Positions 8,568 through 16,639 are shown, counted from the first letter of the stretch. The stretch is DNA of 64,000 nt from [Clostridium] celerecrescens 18A (GCF_002797975.1 NZ_PGET01000001.1:4080001-4144000); one strand, 5' to 3'. A program made the numbers and translations. The notes: generated by a model not told the origin, from the letters alone.

Positions 8568-9255
8568 GGAGTTGAGGGGGATTTGCATTTTATTGGAATT
8601 AGTTTGTTGGGAAGTTAACCTTGTACTACTCTTGGCCTATTGTTTCTAGCAATACACCTGCTGACATTATAAGCATCAAAGCCCAGACTTTCTGGGTCGA
8701 AAATAGAGCAGGAGATTTTACCATGGCTGGATTTTTTTGAAAAGAGGGGTTCAGCTTGTATCAGCAGAATTTTTCCTTGCTTTTCTGTGACAATTTTAAA
8801 TGTCCTCTCCAAGTAATTTTCTAACCTGACCACATCTTCTTTCAGCCATTCATTCTCCTTAGCCCGTGTACGCTCGTGTCGCCCCAGTATGCCCTCAAAA
8901 AGACAGAGGTGGCATAGTTTCTCATATATAGGGACAAAGGCAAATGTGAGCCGATTTGTAGAAAGAATTGATAACAGTTTTGCTGATATGTTTTCCGTCA
9001 AAGAACATCGGACACCACTATGTGCATCATTTTCAGAATCCACTTTTCAGGAAAATTCCAAGCTTATTGACTGGGTCGAAAAAAGAACAGGATAAAGCCG
9101 GGTGGTCAAAAGCCCAGCAGTGCTGGGCATTTGATCTCCTTTGCGATAGGTGGTCGGATTTGTGGTTTGGCACGGTCGAGGTGGTCGTAATCTTGAGAAT
9201 TGAGCATAAATTAAGGCTTTATTCCGTACCCCTAAACAGTTATTATTAGGCATAA
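8568..9255. other. Decayed region at the edge of the accessory island
   Basis: No gene here can be firmly supported. A 142-codon minus-strand open frame (8615-9043) has a charged stretch RHERTRAKENEWLKEDVVRL that reads like a helical coding remnant, but no good RBS precedes it and I recognise no family. Around 9117-9133 lies a palindrome (GCCCAGCACTGCTGGGC), and two GACCACC-like words stand near it. The region may be the remains of a mobile element. Confidence 0.45.
8615..9043 (-). CDS. Hypothetical open frame, probably a remnant
   Basis: A 142-codon frame. The first 45 codons look non-coding, while residues 48-110 look more protein-like (charged helix, then KQGKILLIQAEPLF). There are two or more Cys in the tail (ISCSIF and SRCIAR). 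No ribosome-binding site of the strength seen elsewhere in this window precedes the ATG. It ends about 50 nt from the SRP RNA promoter. I do not recognise it, and it may be the 3' end of a deleted gene. Confidence 0.25.
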   Translation of the reverse strand: MDSENDAHSGVRCSLTENISAKLLSILSTNRLTFAFVPIYEKLCHLCLFEGILGRHERTRAKENEWLKEDVVRLENYLERTFKIVTEKQGKILLIQAEPLFSKKSSHGKISCSIFDPESLGFDAYNVSRCIARNNRPRVVQG

Positions 9256-9259
9256 AGGG

Positions 9260-9330
9260 ATTTCACCACCAGGCTGGAGCCTTGTCTTCGTAATCTTTCC
9301 AAGAGCATCATACTCATACCTGCTCTCCAG
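9260..9330 (-). pseudogene. RHS/YD-repeat relic
   Basis: On the minus strand one frame reads LESRYEYDALGKITKTRLQP, a textbook RHS/YD repeat unit (YEYDALGKITK). A stop lies a few codons upstream (about 9340) and there is no extended frame downstream. It is thus an isolated fragment of an RHS gene, separate from the larger broken RHS gene at 10082-12294 and lying on the far side of the immunity-like gene. It suggests that the island once held a longer RHS locus or several tips. Confidence 0.6.
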
Positions 9331-9356
9331 TAGTGTTCAAACTATCAATTACTACT

Positions 9357-9755
9357 TTAAAAAATATACAAATCAAAATCAAATTCTGCACCTACAAAAT
9401 CCGCAAATTCAATCACTCTCTTATCTAAATAAATAGCAGGTTTAATATTATCTTCAATTTTTATAACAACAAAAAATTTGCAAATTAAATCCATTTCCTT
9501 TTCTATTTCTAAAATTAGTTCCTTCTTGCTTGCCAATTTGTCTAACAATATATCTAGTACTTCACTAACAAACAAAGTTTCCAAATATCCTGTGTTAATA
9601 CTCCAGCAAGATTCCTTCCTTTCAATATTTCGAGCATTTCTGCTACCTTTTAAGTACTGTTCACTGGGCTCAATCAACAATTTTGAAGTTATTTCTTCAG
9701 GGTTAAATTCGTCACCTAAGATACAAAATTCAACCATTATATTAGTTTTTTCCAT
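9357..9755 (-). CDS. DUF4279 domain protein, probable immunity protein
   Basis: A 132-residue cytosolic protein. The features I recall for DUF4279 are all present: an opening beta strand with ILGDEFNPEEITSKLLIEPS (about 11-30), a central CWSINTGYLETL (about 50-61), a helix-rich LDILLDKLASKKELILEIEK, and the closing FADFVGAEFDFDLYIF in which a Gly-Ala-Glu-aromatic-Asp pattern ends the domain. DUF4279 genes are often found beside polymorphic toxins, and this one lies just downstream of an RHS toxin gene on the same strand; a role as cognate immunity protein is inference. A good RBS (TAGGAGTTTAAATAAA) precedes the ATG. It is more AT-rich than the flanking core genes, which fits transfer. Confidence 0.75.
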   Translation of the reverse strand: MEKTNIMVEFCILGDEFNPEEITSKLLIEPSEQYLKGSRNARNIERKESCWSINTGYLETLFVSEVLDILLDKLASKKELILEIEKEMDLICKFFVVIKIEDNIKPAIYLDKRVIEFADFVGAEFDFDLYIF

Positions 9756-10081
9756 TTTATTTAAACTCCTATTAAAATCCGGTAATTAATGTTTAAAATC
9801 CCATAATTTCAGTATTATTTATTCACATACATGTAGATAAGTAAGACCCTTTTTTTCTTAAAATCATATTTTCTACACTGGAGATTACAAGGATGTACGT
9901 GCACGGTTATCGTAACTACATCCTTGGTAATCTCCAGTTAGCCAAATAATCAAGAACAGACATTATAGAACGTGTGTTATATCATTGATAAACTTACTGT
10001 ATCTCCTTAAAACAGTCCTCTAACTTCCTTTTTCTCTTGTTCAATTCCCATGGATACTATTAATTTTTATTTCAGATTATC
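9756..10081. other. Intergenic stretch between immunity-like and RHS genes
   Basis: AT-rich, with no supported gene. Its only clear structure is the long inverted repeat at 9878-9937. Confidence 0.5.
9878..9937. repeat. Long imperfect inverted repeat
   Basis: The arms are CTGGAGATTACAAGGATGTA and TACATCCTTGGTAATCTCCAG, around a loop of about 19 nt. They pair over about 19 bp with one small bulge. There is no T-tract on either side, so it is not an obvious intrinsic terminator. Confidence 0.7.
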
Positions 10082-11350
10082 TTACTTTATGTATTCTCCC
10101 GTAGGAATTGGGGGCTCTCCTGCCTTGTTATATTGTGGTTTTCTTTGGGTGTATAATTCTCCAGTTTTCTTATCTACATAAATATCATATTCTGCTACTT
10201 TTGCCTTTTTCCCATAAATATCTTTCTTAAGTTGATGTGCATCAACTCCTTTCTTTTTCAGGTATGAATCATCCACTTTATCCAAATCTAATTTAGCGTT
10301 TGAATCCCCCTTACCTCCAGTCATTCCCAGTATTGCTGCTCCAGCTCCCAGTTCTCCTGAAATACCACCCTCAATCACTGCCTGCGGAACCATCACGGAA
10401 TAGGTATTTCCATATTGATCCATTACTAAGACACTCTTGTAATCTCCTCCACTTACAGATTGTTTTCCTTTAGAACTGAGAAATGACAAGAGCATTGTAA
10501 GCCCTAGTCCATATCCCACGTCAATCCCTGCTTCATATATCTTACGGAGTTTTTTTAGTTCATTTGCATCTTGAGTTCCCGGCCCATATATTTTTTCTAT
10601 TATGTTCTTCCAAATTCTATCGCTGTCTTCCCAGAATTGTTTATCCGTATAATTATAACGGGATGTGTTTCCGAACAATACATATATTTTCCCTATCGTC
10701 TCTCTATCCAGGGTCTTCCAGAAAGTTGATCCCCCTAATTGCTTTCCTGCATTAAATATCTGACAATATTTTGCCATACTCGAATTCTTTGCAAGATTCA
10801 TCAATCGGGTAAGATTATCTACCGCCTCCTCTTGCATACGGTTTATGTCTTTTAAAGTCGCATATTTTACACCCGTTGCTGCGTATTCACTCCCTACCTT
10901 TTGATTTCCATAAGTATCTTCTTTTTTCGAATCATAGGCCGCTGCTGATTTCGGCACCGAATACATTCCGCTTGGATCTACATAATTAGGCGCACTGCCT
11001 TTTACATAATTATAACGATTCAGGCTCAGTGGGTCTGTGATCTGTCCAAGGTAAGTATCTTCCGTCAAGAAATCTCCACGTTCCACATCATAGTAACGGC
11101 TTCTTAAATACTGGAACTCCAGATTCGGGTTGTAATCCTCTGCATTGTAGCTGTAAACATTATTATACTGCGGCTTTCCAAAGGTAATATCTCCGGTAGG
11201 GCTGTAGCGGTAGGACTTCCATAAGGTTCCCTCGCTGTCGGTTACTCCGGTGACGCTTCCTCTGGGATCGTTGGTATAATAACCTGTGAAACGCTCTAAG
11301 GGCCAGACGCTCATTTCCATAAGTATAAGCCGTATCCATTTCTCCGTCAA
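10082..11350 (-). CDS. RHS core and C-terminal toxin tip (intact 3' part of the broken gene)
   Basis: This open frame (up to 422 codons) keeps the RHS-associated core intact: DPRGSVTGVTDSEGTLWKSY, YNPNLEFQYLRSRYYDVERG and the end of the core, YNYVKGSAPNYVDPSGMYS (about residues 110-130), after which RHS proteins switch to a variable toxin. The following roughly 290 residues include helical segments and a Gly-rich hydrophobic stretch. The end is VDAHQLKKDIYGKKAKVAEYDIYVD, then QRKP and PTGEYI. That end resembles, from memory, the polymorphic toxin type 33 family (predicted nuclease). Without its upstream part it has no export signal. Whether it is translated from an internal ATG is unknown. 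Confidence 0.6.
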   Translation of the reverse strand: MTEKWIRLILMEMSVWPLERFTGYYTNDPRGSVTGVTDSEGTLWKSYRYSPTGDITFGKPQYNNVYSYNAEDYNPNLEFQYLRSRYYDVERGDFLTEDTYLGQITDPLSLNRYNYVKGSAPNYVDPSGMYSVPKSAAAYDSKKEDTYGNQKVGSEYAATGVKYATLKDINRMQEEAVDNLTRLMNLAKNSSMAKYCQIFNAGKQLGGSTFWKTLDRETIGKIYVLFGNTSRYNYTDKQFWEDSDRIWKNIIEKIYGPGTQDANELKKLRKIYEAGIDVGYGLGLTMLLSFLSSKGKQSVSGGDYKSVLVMDQYGNTYSVMVPQAVIEGGISGELGAGAAILGMTGGKGDSNAKLDLDKVDDSYLKKKGVDAHQLKKDIYGKKAKVAEYDIYVDKKTGELYTQRKPQYNKAGEPPIPTGEYIK

Positions 11351-12294
11351 TGTTCACTTCCATTAACACTTCTGTGTAATCCCGGTTGACATCATTGACA
11401 TATTCAATCAGCTCATAGTTCTTATGCTTTCCTGTCGTTTTAATGAGATCAATTAGTCCTTGTTCCACATCGGAAATTGGCTTTTGGGGCATCAGGATTC
11501 CGCTTTGGTTCTGGCTTCCTCCTGTATTGTTGGTGTTTCCATTTCCGTTATTCCCGTTATTTCCGTTATTCCCACTAGAATTGTCTTTTCCGTTGCCATT
11601 CCCTTTTCCATTATTAGTGGCGTTCCCGTCATTGCCTTTGTCCTTGTTCTTATTCCCGTTGGACTTTGCTTCTGTCTCTGGCTCCGTTGCGGTTTCTACA
11701 GCTGATCCAGTAAAGAAATCCACAACGGAAGAAAGCGCTTCACTGATCACTCCGCTTATTCCACTGTTTCCATTATTCCTGCTTCCAGTGTTGTCCTTGT
11801 TATTTCCGTTTCCATTGCCAGAGTTTCCTTTCCAGTCATCATCCGTATGAAGGTTATAGTTTAACTGGAACAGGCGGTTTCCGTCTCCGTCATAGGCTGC
11901 CGCCACCAAAAGCTCATCTTGTACCGCTTGCATTCCCATCGGTATCTGCCGGACTGGTTTCCTCTTCATCCGTCCCTGCCGGGCTGGTTTCTGCCTCATG
12001 GCTCTCTTCCACTTCCGGCGTTTCTGCCGTGTTGGTTTCGTCCGAAGGATCTGTGGCAGCGGTCTCACTGGCGTCATCTTCCGCCACCGCCGCTTCTGTC
12101 TCATTCTGGTCAAACCCAAGTTCTTCCAGCGTCAATGCTTCCGGGCTTGCAAAGTCTACATACCTCGGCCTGTTGTTAATGTACTCCGCACCGAATGATA
12201 CAATCGGTGTCATGCCCGGCGCTACCATACTCACACAAAGCAGATAGCTAAACACTTGTTTAACAAATCGTCTTTTTTTGCCCCTCATACTCAT
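10082..12294 (-). pseudogene. Collapsed RHS polymorphic-toxin gene
   Basis: Three reading frames together encode a shortened RHS protein. Frame 1 (12294 to about 11914) has an export signal (KQVFSYLLCVSMVAPGMTPI) and an acidic Thr/Glu-rich stretch, and starts after AAAGGAGAAAG. Frame 2 (about 11925 to 11300) begins with LLVAAAYDGDGNRLFQLNYN, which normally follows hundreds of residues of YD repeats; it then has an Asn/Gly-rich linker and the EYVNDVNRDYTEVL motif. Frame 3 (from about 11300) holds ERFTGYYTNDPRGSVTGVTD and the RHS core. The frame changes near 11920 and 11300 each look like single-base indels. The missing repeat barrel implies a large internal deletion at or near the first junction. 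The gene cannot make a normal RHS shell. Confidence 0.8.
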
Positions 12295-12643
12295 CTTTCT
12301 CCTTTAATTCATATTTTTACAGCATAGAGCCTGCAAGAATAATATATAATAAAAAGAAAATGTTGTATGATATCAGAAACGGCCATTTTTATGGCATAAA
12401 CAGTTACTTAGGCAATAATCATCGCTTCAGTATCCTGAGGTTGGGAGCAATTTTAATTGTTTTTACATTTTCATCTATGCTTCTGATATTTTTAACTGTT
12501 GAAATCACGGTCTTAAATTACCTTATAGATATCCAGACAAAGCATCATTTTTATAACTCACTTCTTATTCCCCGAAAGAAATCCAGAAATTAAAAAAGCC
12601 TCCAAACTGAGATTTATTACTCAATTCAGAGACTTGAATGAAA
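12295..12643. other. Intergenic stretch upstream of the RHS gene
   Basis: AT-rich spacer between the RHS start and tadA. A 77-codon plus-strand frame at 12360 lacks an RBS and is not called. The tadA terminator occupies the right end. Confidence 0.4.
12592..12632 (-). terminator. Terminator of tadA
   Basis: On the minus strand a 12-bp stem with several G-U pairs (CTCTGAATTGAG with CTCAGTTTGGAG) is followed by GCTTTTTTAA, just past the tadA stop. Confidence 0.7.
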
Positions 12644-13141
12644 TCACTGTTCTGTTATAGAGGATTTGTCTTCCTGTTTTTTCTTGTTCCTTTCCCGCAG
12701 CTCTCTAAAAAAATCTTTCATCATTTGAGAACATTCTTCTCCCAAAACTCCTGTTTCTGTTAAAACCTGATGGTTAAAGCCCTCCTCATGAAGCATATCA
12801 AGCACCGATCCTGCACAACCGGCCTTTGCATTCATGCAGCCGATAACAACTCTGGGGATCCTGGCCTGAACAATAGCTCCGGCACACATGGGACAGGGTT
12901 CCAGGGTCACATACATGGTGCAGCCCTCAAGCCTCCAATCCCCTATTTTTCTGCACGCTTTGCGGATGGCATTGATCTCCGCATGGGACAGGACATTTTT
13001 ATCAATGGTGCGGCGGTTATATCCACGTGCAATGATCTTATCTTCATAAACAATAATGCAGCCGATGGGGACTTCACCAATGGCGCCTGCCTTTTCAGCC
13101 TGTTTTATTGCTGTACGCATATATTTCTCATCTGTTGTCAT
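12644..13141 (-). CDS. tadA: tRNA-specific adenosine deaminase TadA
   Basis: TadA (165 aa) converts A34 to inosine in tRNA-Arg(ACG) so that one tRNA reads several Arg codons. The zinc site is complete: HAEINAIRKA (His and catalytic Glu, about residues 53-62) and PCPMCAGAI (two Cys, about 82-90). The N-terminus MTTDEKYMRTAIKQAEKAG and the GEVPIGCIIVYEDKIIARGYN stretch are typical. The tail beyond about residue 148 is Lys/Glu-rich. It is transcribed alone, divergently from the activase gene at 13291. Confidence 0.95.
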   Translation of the reverse strand: MTTDEKYMRTAIKQAEKAGAIGEVPIGCIIVYEDKIIARGYNRRTIDKNVLSHAEINAIRKACRKIGDWRLEGCTMYVTLEPCPMCAGAIVQARIPRVVIGCMNAKAGCAGSVLDMLHEEGFNHQVLTETGVLGEECSQMMKDFFRELRERNKKKQEDKSSITEQ

Positions 13142-13242
13142 ATTTGTTCCTCTTTGCTATTAATATTACAGCCCATGTTTTCGGGGCATATTGGGACACC
13201 TTAAGGCATTTCAATATTACTGTACCCTCCAAGTGTTTAAAT

Positions 13243-13268
13243 GTGATATACTTGGATAAGTATATCAC
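13243..13268. promoter_or_regulatory. Perfect inverted repeat before the activase gene
   Basis: GTGATATACTT and its exact complement flank 4 nt. The palindrome ends 22 nt before the ATG and includes a -10-like TATACT. It could be an operator overlapping the promoter or an RNA hairpin ahead of the RBS. It does not match the NrdR box I know. Confidence 0.6.
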
Positions 13269-13290
13269 GAAACAAAGGAATGGTGAAGGT

Positions 13291-13986
13291 ATGAAACTAT
13301 GCGGTCTTCAAAAAACAACGCTACTGGATTTTCCCGGCCACGTGGCAGCCACAATCTTTCTTGGCGGCTGCAATTTCCGCTGCCCCTACTGCCATAACAG
13401 CGGGCTGATCGGCAATGAGGCAGAATCCCTGCTCAGTGAAGAGGAGATTTTGGATTTTTTAAAGAAAAGAAAAGGGATTTTAGAGGGGGTCTGCATTACT
13501 GGGGGAGAACCCACCCTGTCAGAGGATTTAGAATCCTTTATCCGGAAAATTCGGGATCTGGGCTATCTTATTAAACTGGATACCAACGGCTATCGGCCTG
13601 AGGTCTTAAAAAAGCTGGCTTTTGACGGACTTTTGGATTATGTGGCAATGGATATTAAAGCTGGCAGGGAAAATTATCCCAAGGCAGCGGGAATCAGGGG
13701 GCTAAGGATGAAGGACATTGAGGAAAGTGCTGCATTTCTCCTTCATGGAACCATTCCTTTTGAATTCCGCACAACTGCGGTAAAAGGAATCCATAGCCTC
13801 CTTGATTTTATAGATATCGGTGAATGGCTGACGGGCTGTCCTAATTATTATCTGCAGAACTATGTGGACTCGGATCAGGTCCTGTGTCCCGGCTTCCAGC
13901 CTTTTTCCAGGGAAGAGCTGAATCAATTCTTAAACATCCTAAAGCCCCTGATTTCCAATGCCGTGCTTCGAGGTGTTGAGGACTAA
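13291..13986 (+). CDS. nrdG: Anaerobic ribonucleoside-triphosphate reductase activating protein
   Basis: A radical-SAM activase (231 aa) of the NrdG2/PflA-like group, which installs the glycyl radical on anaerobic ribonucleotide reductase. The 4Fe-4S motif is CNFRCPYCHN (CxxxCxxC, about residues 26-35). The GGEP motif, ITGGEPTLSEDL, is at about 71-82, and KLDTNGYRPEVL and DYVAMDIKA are the following SAM-site strands. I chose the ATG at 13291, not the longer upstream frame, because AAAGGAATGGTGAAGG stands before it and MKLCGLQKTTLLDFPGHVA is the usual family N-terminus. No reductase gene is adjacent, so assignment to NrdD rather than another glycyl-radical enzyme is by family only. Confidence 0.88.
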   Translation: MKLCGLQKTTLLDFPGHVAATIFLGGCNFRCPYCHNSGLIGNEAESLLSEEEILDFLKKRKGILEGVCITGGEPTLSEDLESFIRKIRDLGYLIKLDTNGYRPEVLKKLAFDGLLDYVAMDIKAGRENYPKAAGIRGLRMKDIEESAAFLLHGTIPFEFRTTAVKGIHSLLDFIDIGEWLTGCPNYYLQNYVDSDQVLCPGFQPFSREELNQFLNILKPLISNAVLRGVED

Positions 13987-14002
13987 TCAGGGCAAGCCGA
14001 TA

Positions 14003-14022
14003 AGGGGGCTTAAATTAGCCCC
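14003..14022. terminator. Hairpin shared by two convergent genes
   Basis: GGGGGCTTAAATTAGCCCCC is a near-perfect hairpin lying across the stop codon of the minus-strand gene ending at 14015 and 17 nt after nrdG. U-tracts are short on both sides, so termination would be modest. Confidence 0.5.
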
Positions 14023-15787
14023 CTAAATTTACATCGGTATACCAGAACCCAAACCTGCCGTCTTCCATTGGCTGCTCTTTTGACAGAACGAAATTAGGAA
14101 AGCCGAACATGGAAGCCATGTATCGCTCATTGCTGTAATAATGCCCTGGAATTCCTAGAAGGTAACGGGGCATCCCGTTTGGGTTCAATAGTTTTGCCAG
14201 AATTAAGTAACGGTAATTGTAGTATCCATGCAGAAGGAAGCTGTTATTGCCATAAACCCAGGTATCCCTTGGAAGGACACCGATATCCTGGGGCTTAATG
14301 GTCAGTATTTCACAGCCATCCTCATAATCAAATGCAAGAATCCTTGTATGTTCACGTTTCAACTTTTCCCATATCATATGATGGGTATTATCTTCCTGGA
14401 CCTCATTTTGGCGAAGGCGCTCTAATTCATCAGGATTTCCCAGCTTTGGCCGTACTTCCTGATTGCCCATGCTTTCTTTTTTCACTGCATCTGCCCGGAA
14501 GCAAGTGGTTTCACCAATTCCATCCTGGGCGCTGAAGGGATAAGGCTCACTGAATACAGCTTCCCTCTCCTGGACATCCACTGCTTTCGCGGCCTCTTGC
14601 TCATCTTCCTTCTCCTGCATCCCACTTGGTATGTCTTCCTGTCCGTCATTTTGCCAATCTCCGGATATTTGCTCCGAAGTCTGCATGGCACTCTGCCGGG
14701 GTTCCGGCTTCGGCTCCTCTGCTTTGGTCCAGGCTCCCTGCTGCTGTGATTCCACTGATGCAAACCATTCCGGTTCTCCGGCCACTACCGGTTCTCCGGC
14801 CACTACCGGCTCTCCATCCGGCTCTCCGATTTTAGCCGGCTCTACACCCGGTTCCTCCGTGTACTGGAGGTCTTCTTCTGATTCCTCCGTGTACTGGAGG
14901 TCTTCTTCTGATTCCTCCGTATACTGGAGGTCTTCTTCCGATTCCTCCATGTACGGAAGACCTTCTTCCGATTTTTCTATGTACGAATGGTCTTTTTCCG
15001 ATTCCTCTGTGTACTGTAAGCCGTCTTCTTCCGCAACCGACTCGTCAGACATGATCCATTCCCGTTCACCATCTTCTGATTCTGCATTTACTGGTTCCTC
15101 ATCGTCAGATACGACAACATCCATATCTGCACTAACTGATCTTTGATCATCTTCATCAAGGTGTTCTGCCTGCAAATCCTCCTCTTCCGGCAGTTCCTGT
15201 TCTTCGGCAACCAAAACATCCTCTTCTACCATTTGGTCATTAGAGGAAGCCTTAATCGTTTCATCCTGTAAATTCTCTGCCCGGGAAATCTCTCTGGGGG
15301 CATCAGGCTCCAGCGGGAATTCTTCCTCGATCTCACGTACCGCCCGTTTTATCTGTTCTTCTGAAATATCGGCCTGTTCCTTTTCCAAAACAACTTTGGC
15401 CGCATTCTCCAGATCGACTTCCGCCGCATGGGCAACAGCATCTTCCCAAATGGTCGTATAGGAACGCCATGTATTTTTCACATCATGGATGGTCAGTCCG
15501 TAGCACTGATCCATGTTAATTCCGGAGTGTTCTATATCGCTTGCCGATACCACAGTCCTGAATTCACCGGAACCACCGCGTATAAAAATATTTCCCAGGA
15601 ATATTTCCTGGTCAGCAGCTAATAAGTATACTCCGATATCATTGCCGCCCACATATATTCTTTTGACACTGACCGTAATCTTGCACTGGACCCCTCTCGT
15701 CTCTATTTTGGCAAATCCGATGTTTTTTCCTTTGACTGCGCCTTCATAGGCGTAAATATATGAGATTAGTCTTCGATAATTAGGCAT
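14015..15787 (-). CDS. Acidic repeat protein with conserved ends (DUF6128-like)
   Basis: A 590-residue protein. The N-terminal domain (about 1-130, MPNYRRLISYIYAYEGAVKG ...) is beta-rich and well folded; the name DUF6128 is from memory. The middle (about 150-450) is highly acidic and repetitive. It includes about five tandem 10-residue units of the type ESEEDLQYTE (DNA 14850-15010, 30-bp period) and a GEPVVAGEPVVA doublet. The C-terminal domain (about 465-590) has KPQDIGVLPRDTWVYGNNSF, then YNYRYLILAKL and LGIPGHYYSNERYMASMFGF, and looks like a ligand-binding or shape domain. There is no signal peptide or membrane segment. The acidic middle is probably a disordered spacer. Function unknown; the RBS is AAAGGAGTGATGGC. 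Confidence 0.65.
   Translation of the reverse strand: MPNYRRLISYIYAYEGAVKGKNIGFAKIETRGVQCKITVSVKRIYVGGNDIGVYLLAADQEIFLGNIFIRGGSGEFRTVVSASDIEHSGINMDQCYGLTIHDVKNTWRSYTTIWEDAVAHAAEVDLENAAKVVLEKEQADISEEQIKRAVREIEEEFPLEPDAPREISRAENLQDETIKASSNDQMVEEDVLVAEEQELPEEEDLQAEHLDEDDQRSVSADMDVVVSDDEEPVNAESEDGEREWIMSDESVAEEDGLQYTEESEKDHSYIEKSEEGLPYMEESEEDLQYTEESEEDLQYTEESEEDLQYTEEPGVEPAKIGEPDGEPVVAGEPVVAGEPEWFASVESQQQGAWTKAEEPKPEPRQSAMQTSEQISGDWQNDGQEDIPSGMQEKEDEQEAAKAVDVQEREAVFSEPYPFSAQDGIGETTCFRADAVKKESMGNQEVRPKLGNPDELERLRQNEVQEDNTHHMIWEKLKREHTRILAFDYEDGCEILTIKPQDIGVLPRDTWVYGNNSFLLHGYYNYRYLILAKLLNPNGMPRYLLGIPGHYYSNERYMASMFGFPNFVLSKEQPMEDGRFGFWYTDVNLGG
14850..15010 (-). repeat. 30-bp tandem repeats inside the acidic protein gene
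   Basis: About five units of 30 bp encode variants of ESEEDLQYTE. The three units nearest the 3' end of the gene are almost identical and the older ones (KSEEGLPYME, ESEKDHSYIE) diverge, which fits recent slippage expansion. Confidence 0.8.
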
Positions 15788-15904
15788 GCCATCACTCCTT
15801 TATAATTATTTTATGCAAAATGCCATTGCATCTATGACACAAAAATGATATCCTTATGAAAAGAATGTATAAAATTTTTTTTAAACGTATGGAGGGATAG
15901 AGAA

Positions 15905-16639
15905 ATGAAGCTTTATCGCGCAAAGGACTACAATGATATGAGCCGTAAAGCGGCCAATATTATATCTGCCCAGATTATTATGAAACCGAGCTGTGTTCTT
16001 GGACTGGCTACCGGTTCCTCACCTATAGGCACCTACAAGCAGCTGATCGAGTGGTATAACAAAGGGGATTTGGATTTCTCCCAAGTTAAAACCGCAAACC
16101 TTGATGAATACAAGGGACTCACCAGGGATAATGATCAAAGCTATTACTATTTTATGCGTGAGAATCTGTTTCGCCACGTAAACATTGACGAAGCAAATAC
16201 CAACATCCCCGATGGGATGGAAAGTGACGCCAACAAAGAAGCTGCCCGCTACGAGGAAATTATCAAAGGCCTGGGCGGTGTTGATTTACAGCTCTTAGGA
16301 CTTGGGCACAATGGCCACATTGGCTTCAACGAGCCATCCGACATCTTCCCAAAGGATACGCACATTGTAGACCTTCAGGAAAGCACCATCGAAGCCAACA
16401 AGCGTTTCTTCGCATCAATTGACGAAGTTCCGCGCCAGGCCTATACCATGGGAATAGGCACTATAATGAGAGCCAGAAAGATCCTGCTGATCGTCAGCGG
16501 AGCTGAGAAAGCGGACATCCTTCATGATGTAATCTGCGGACCAGTTACATCTAAAGTTCCGGCTTCTATTTTACAGCTTCATCCGGATGTCACCATCGTT
16601 GCAGATGAAGCGGCTCTTTCCAGGATGGGAAATATTTAA
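15905..16639 (+). CDS. nagB: Glucosamine-6-phosphate deaminase
   Basis: NagB (244 aa) converts glucosamine 6-phosphate to fructose 6-phosphate and ammonia, feeding amino sugars into glycolysis. Visible family signatures are GLATGSSPIGTYKQLIEWY (phosphate loop, about 34-52), the TANLDEYKGL segment with catalytic Asp (about 63-72), LLGLGHNGHIGFNEP (catalytic His region, about 128-142), and the C-terminal HPDVTIVADEAALS. The RBS is GGAGGGATAGAGAA. It stands alone with a strong terminator downstream; no nagA or sugar PTS gene is adjacent. Confidence 0.97.
   Translation: MKLYRAKDYNDMSRKAANIISAQIIMKPSCVLGLATGSSPIGTYKQLIEWYNKGDLDFSQVKTANLDEYKGLTRDNDQSYYYFMRENLFRHVNIDEANTNIPDGMESDANKEAARYEEIIKGLGGVDLQLLGLGHNGHIGFNEPSDIFPKDTHIVDLQESTIEANKRFFASIDEVPRQAYTMGIGTIMRARKILLIVSGAEKADILHDVICGPVTSKVPASILQLHPDVTIVADEAALSRMGNI

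Noticed and set aside
11443..11850. A 135-codon plus-strand open frame
   Set aside because: It is the antisense of the Asn/Gly-rich RHS linker and is itself a low-complexity Phe/Leu/Pro string; no RBS.
12360..12593. A 77-codon plus-strand frame with a hydrophobic middle
   Set aside because: No ribosome-binding site and no family; AT-rich intergenic DNA easily gives such frames.
14850..15010. Regularly repeated 30-bp units that could suggest a CRISPR array
   Set aside because: The units are head-to-tail without spacers, lie inside one long open frame and encode an acidic repeat; no cas gene is near.
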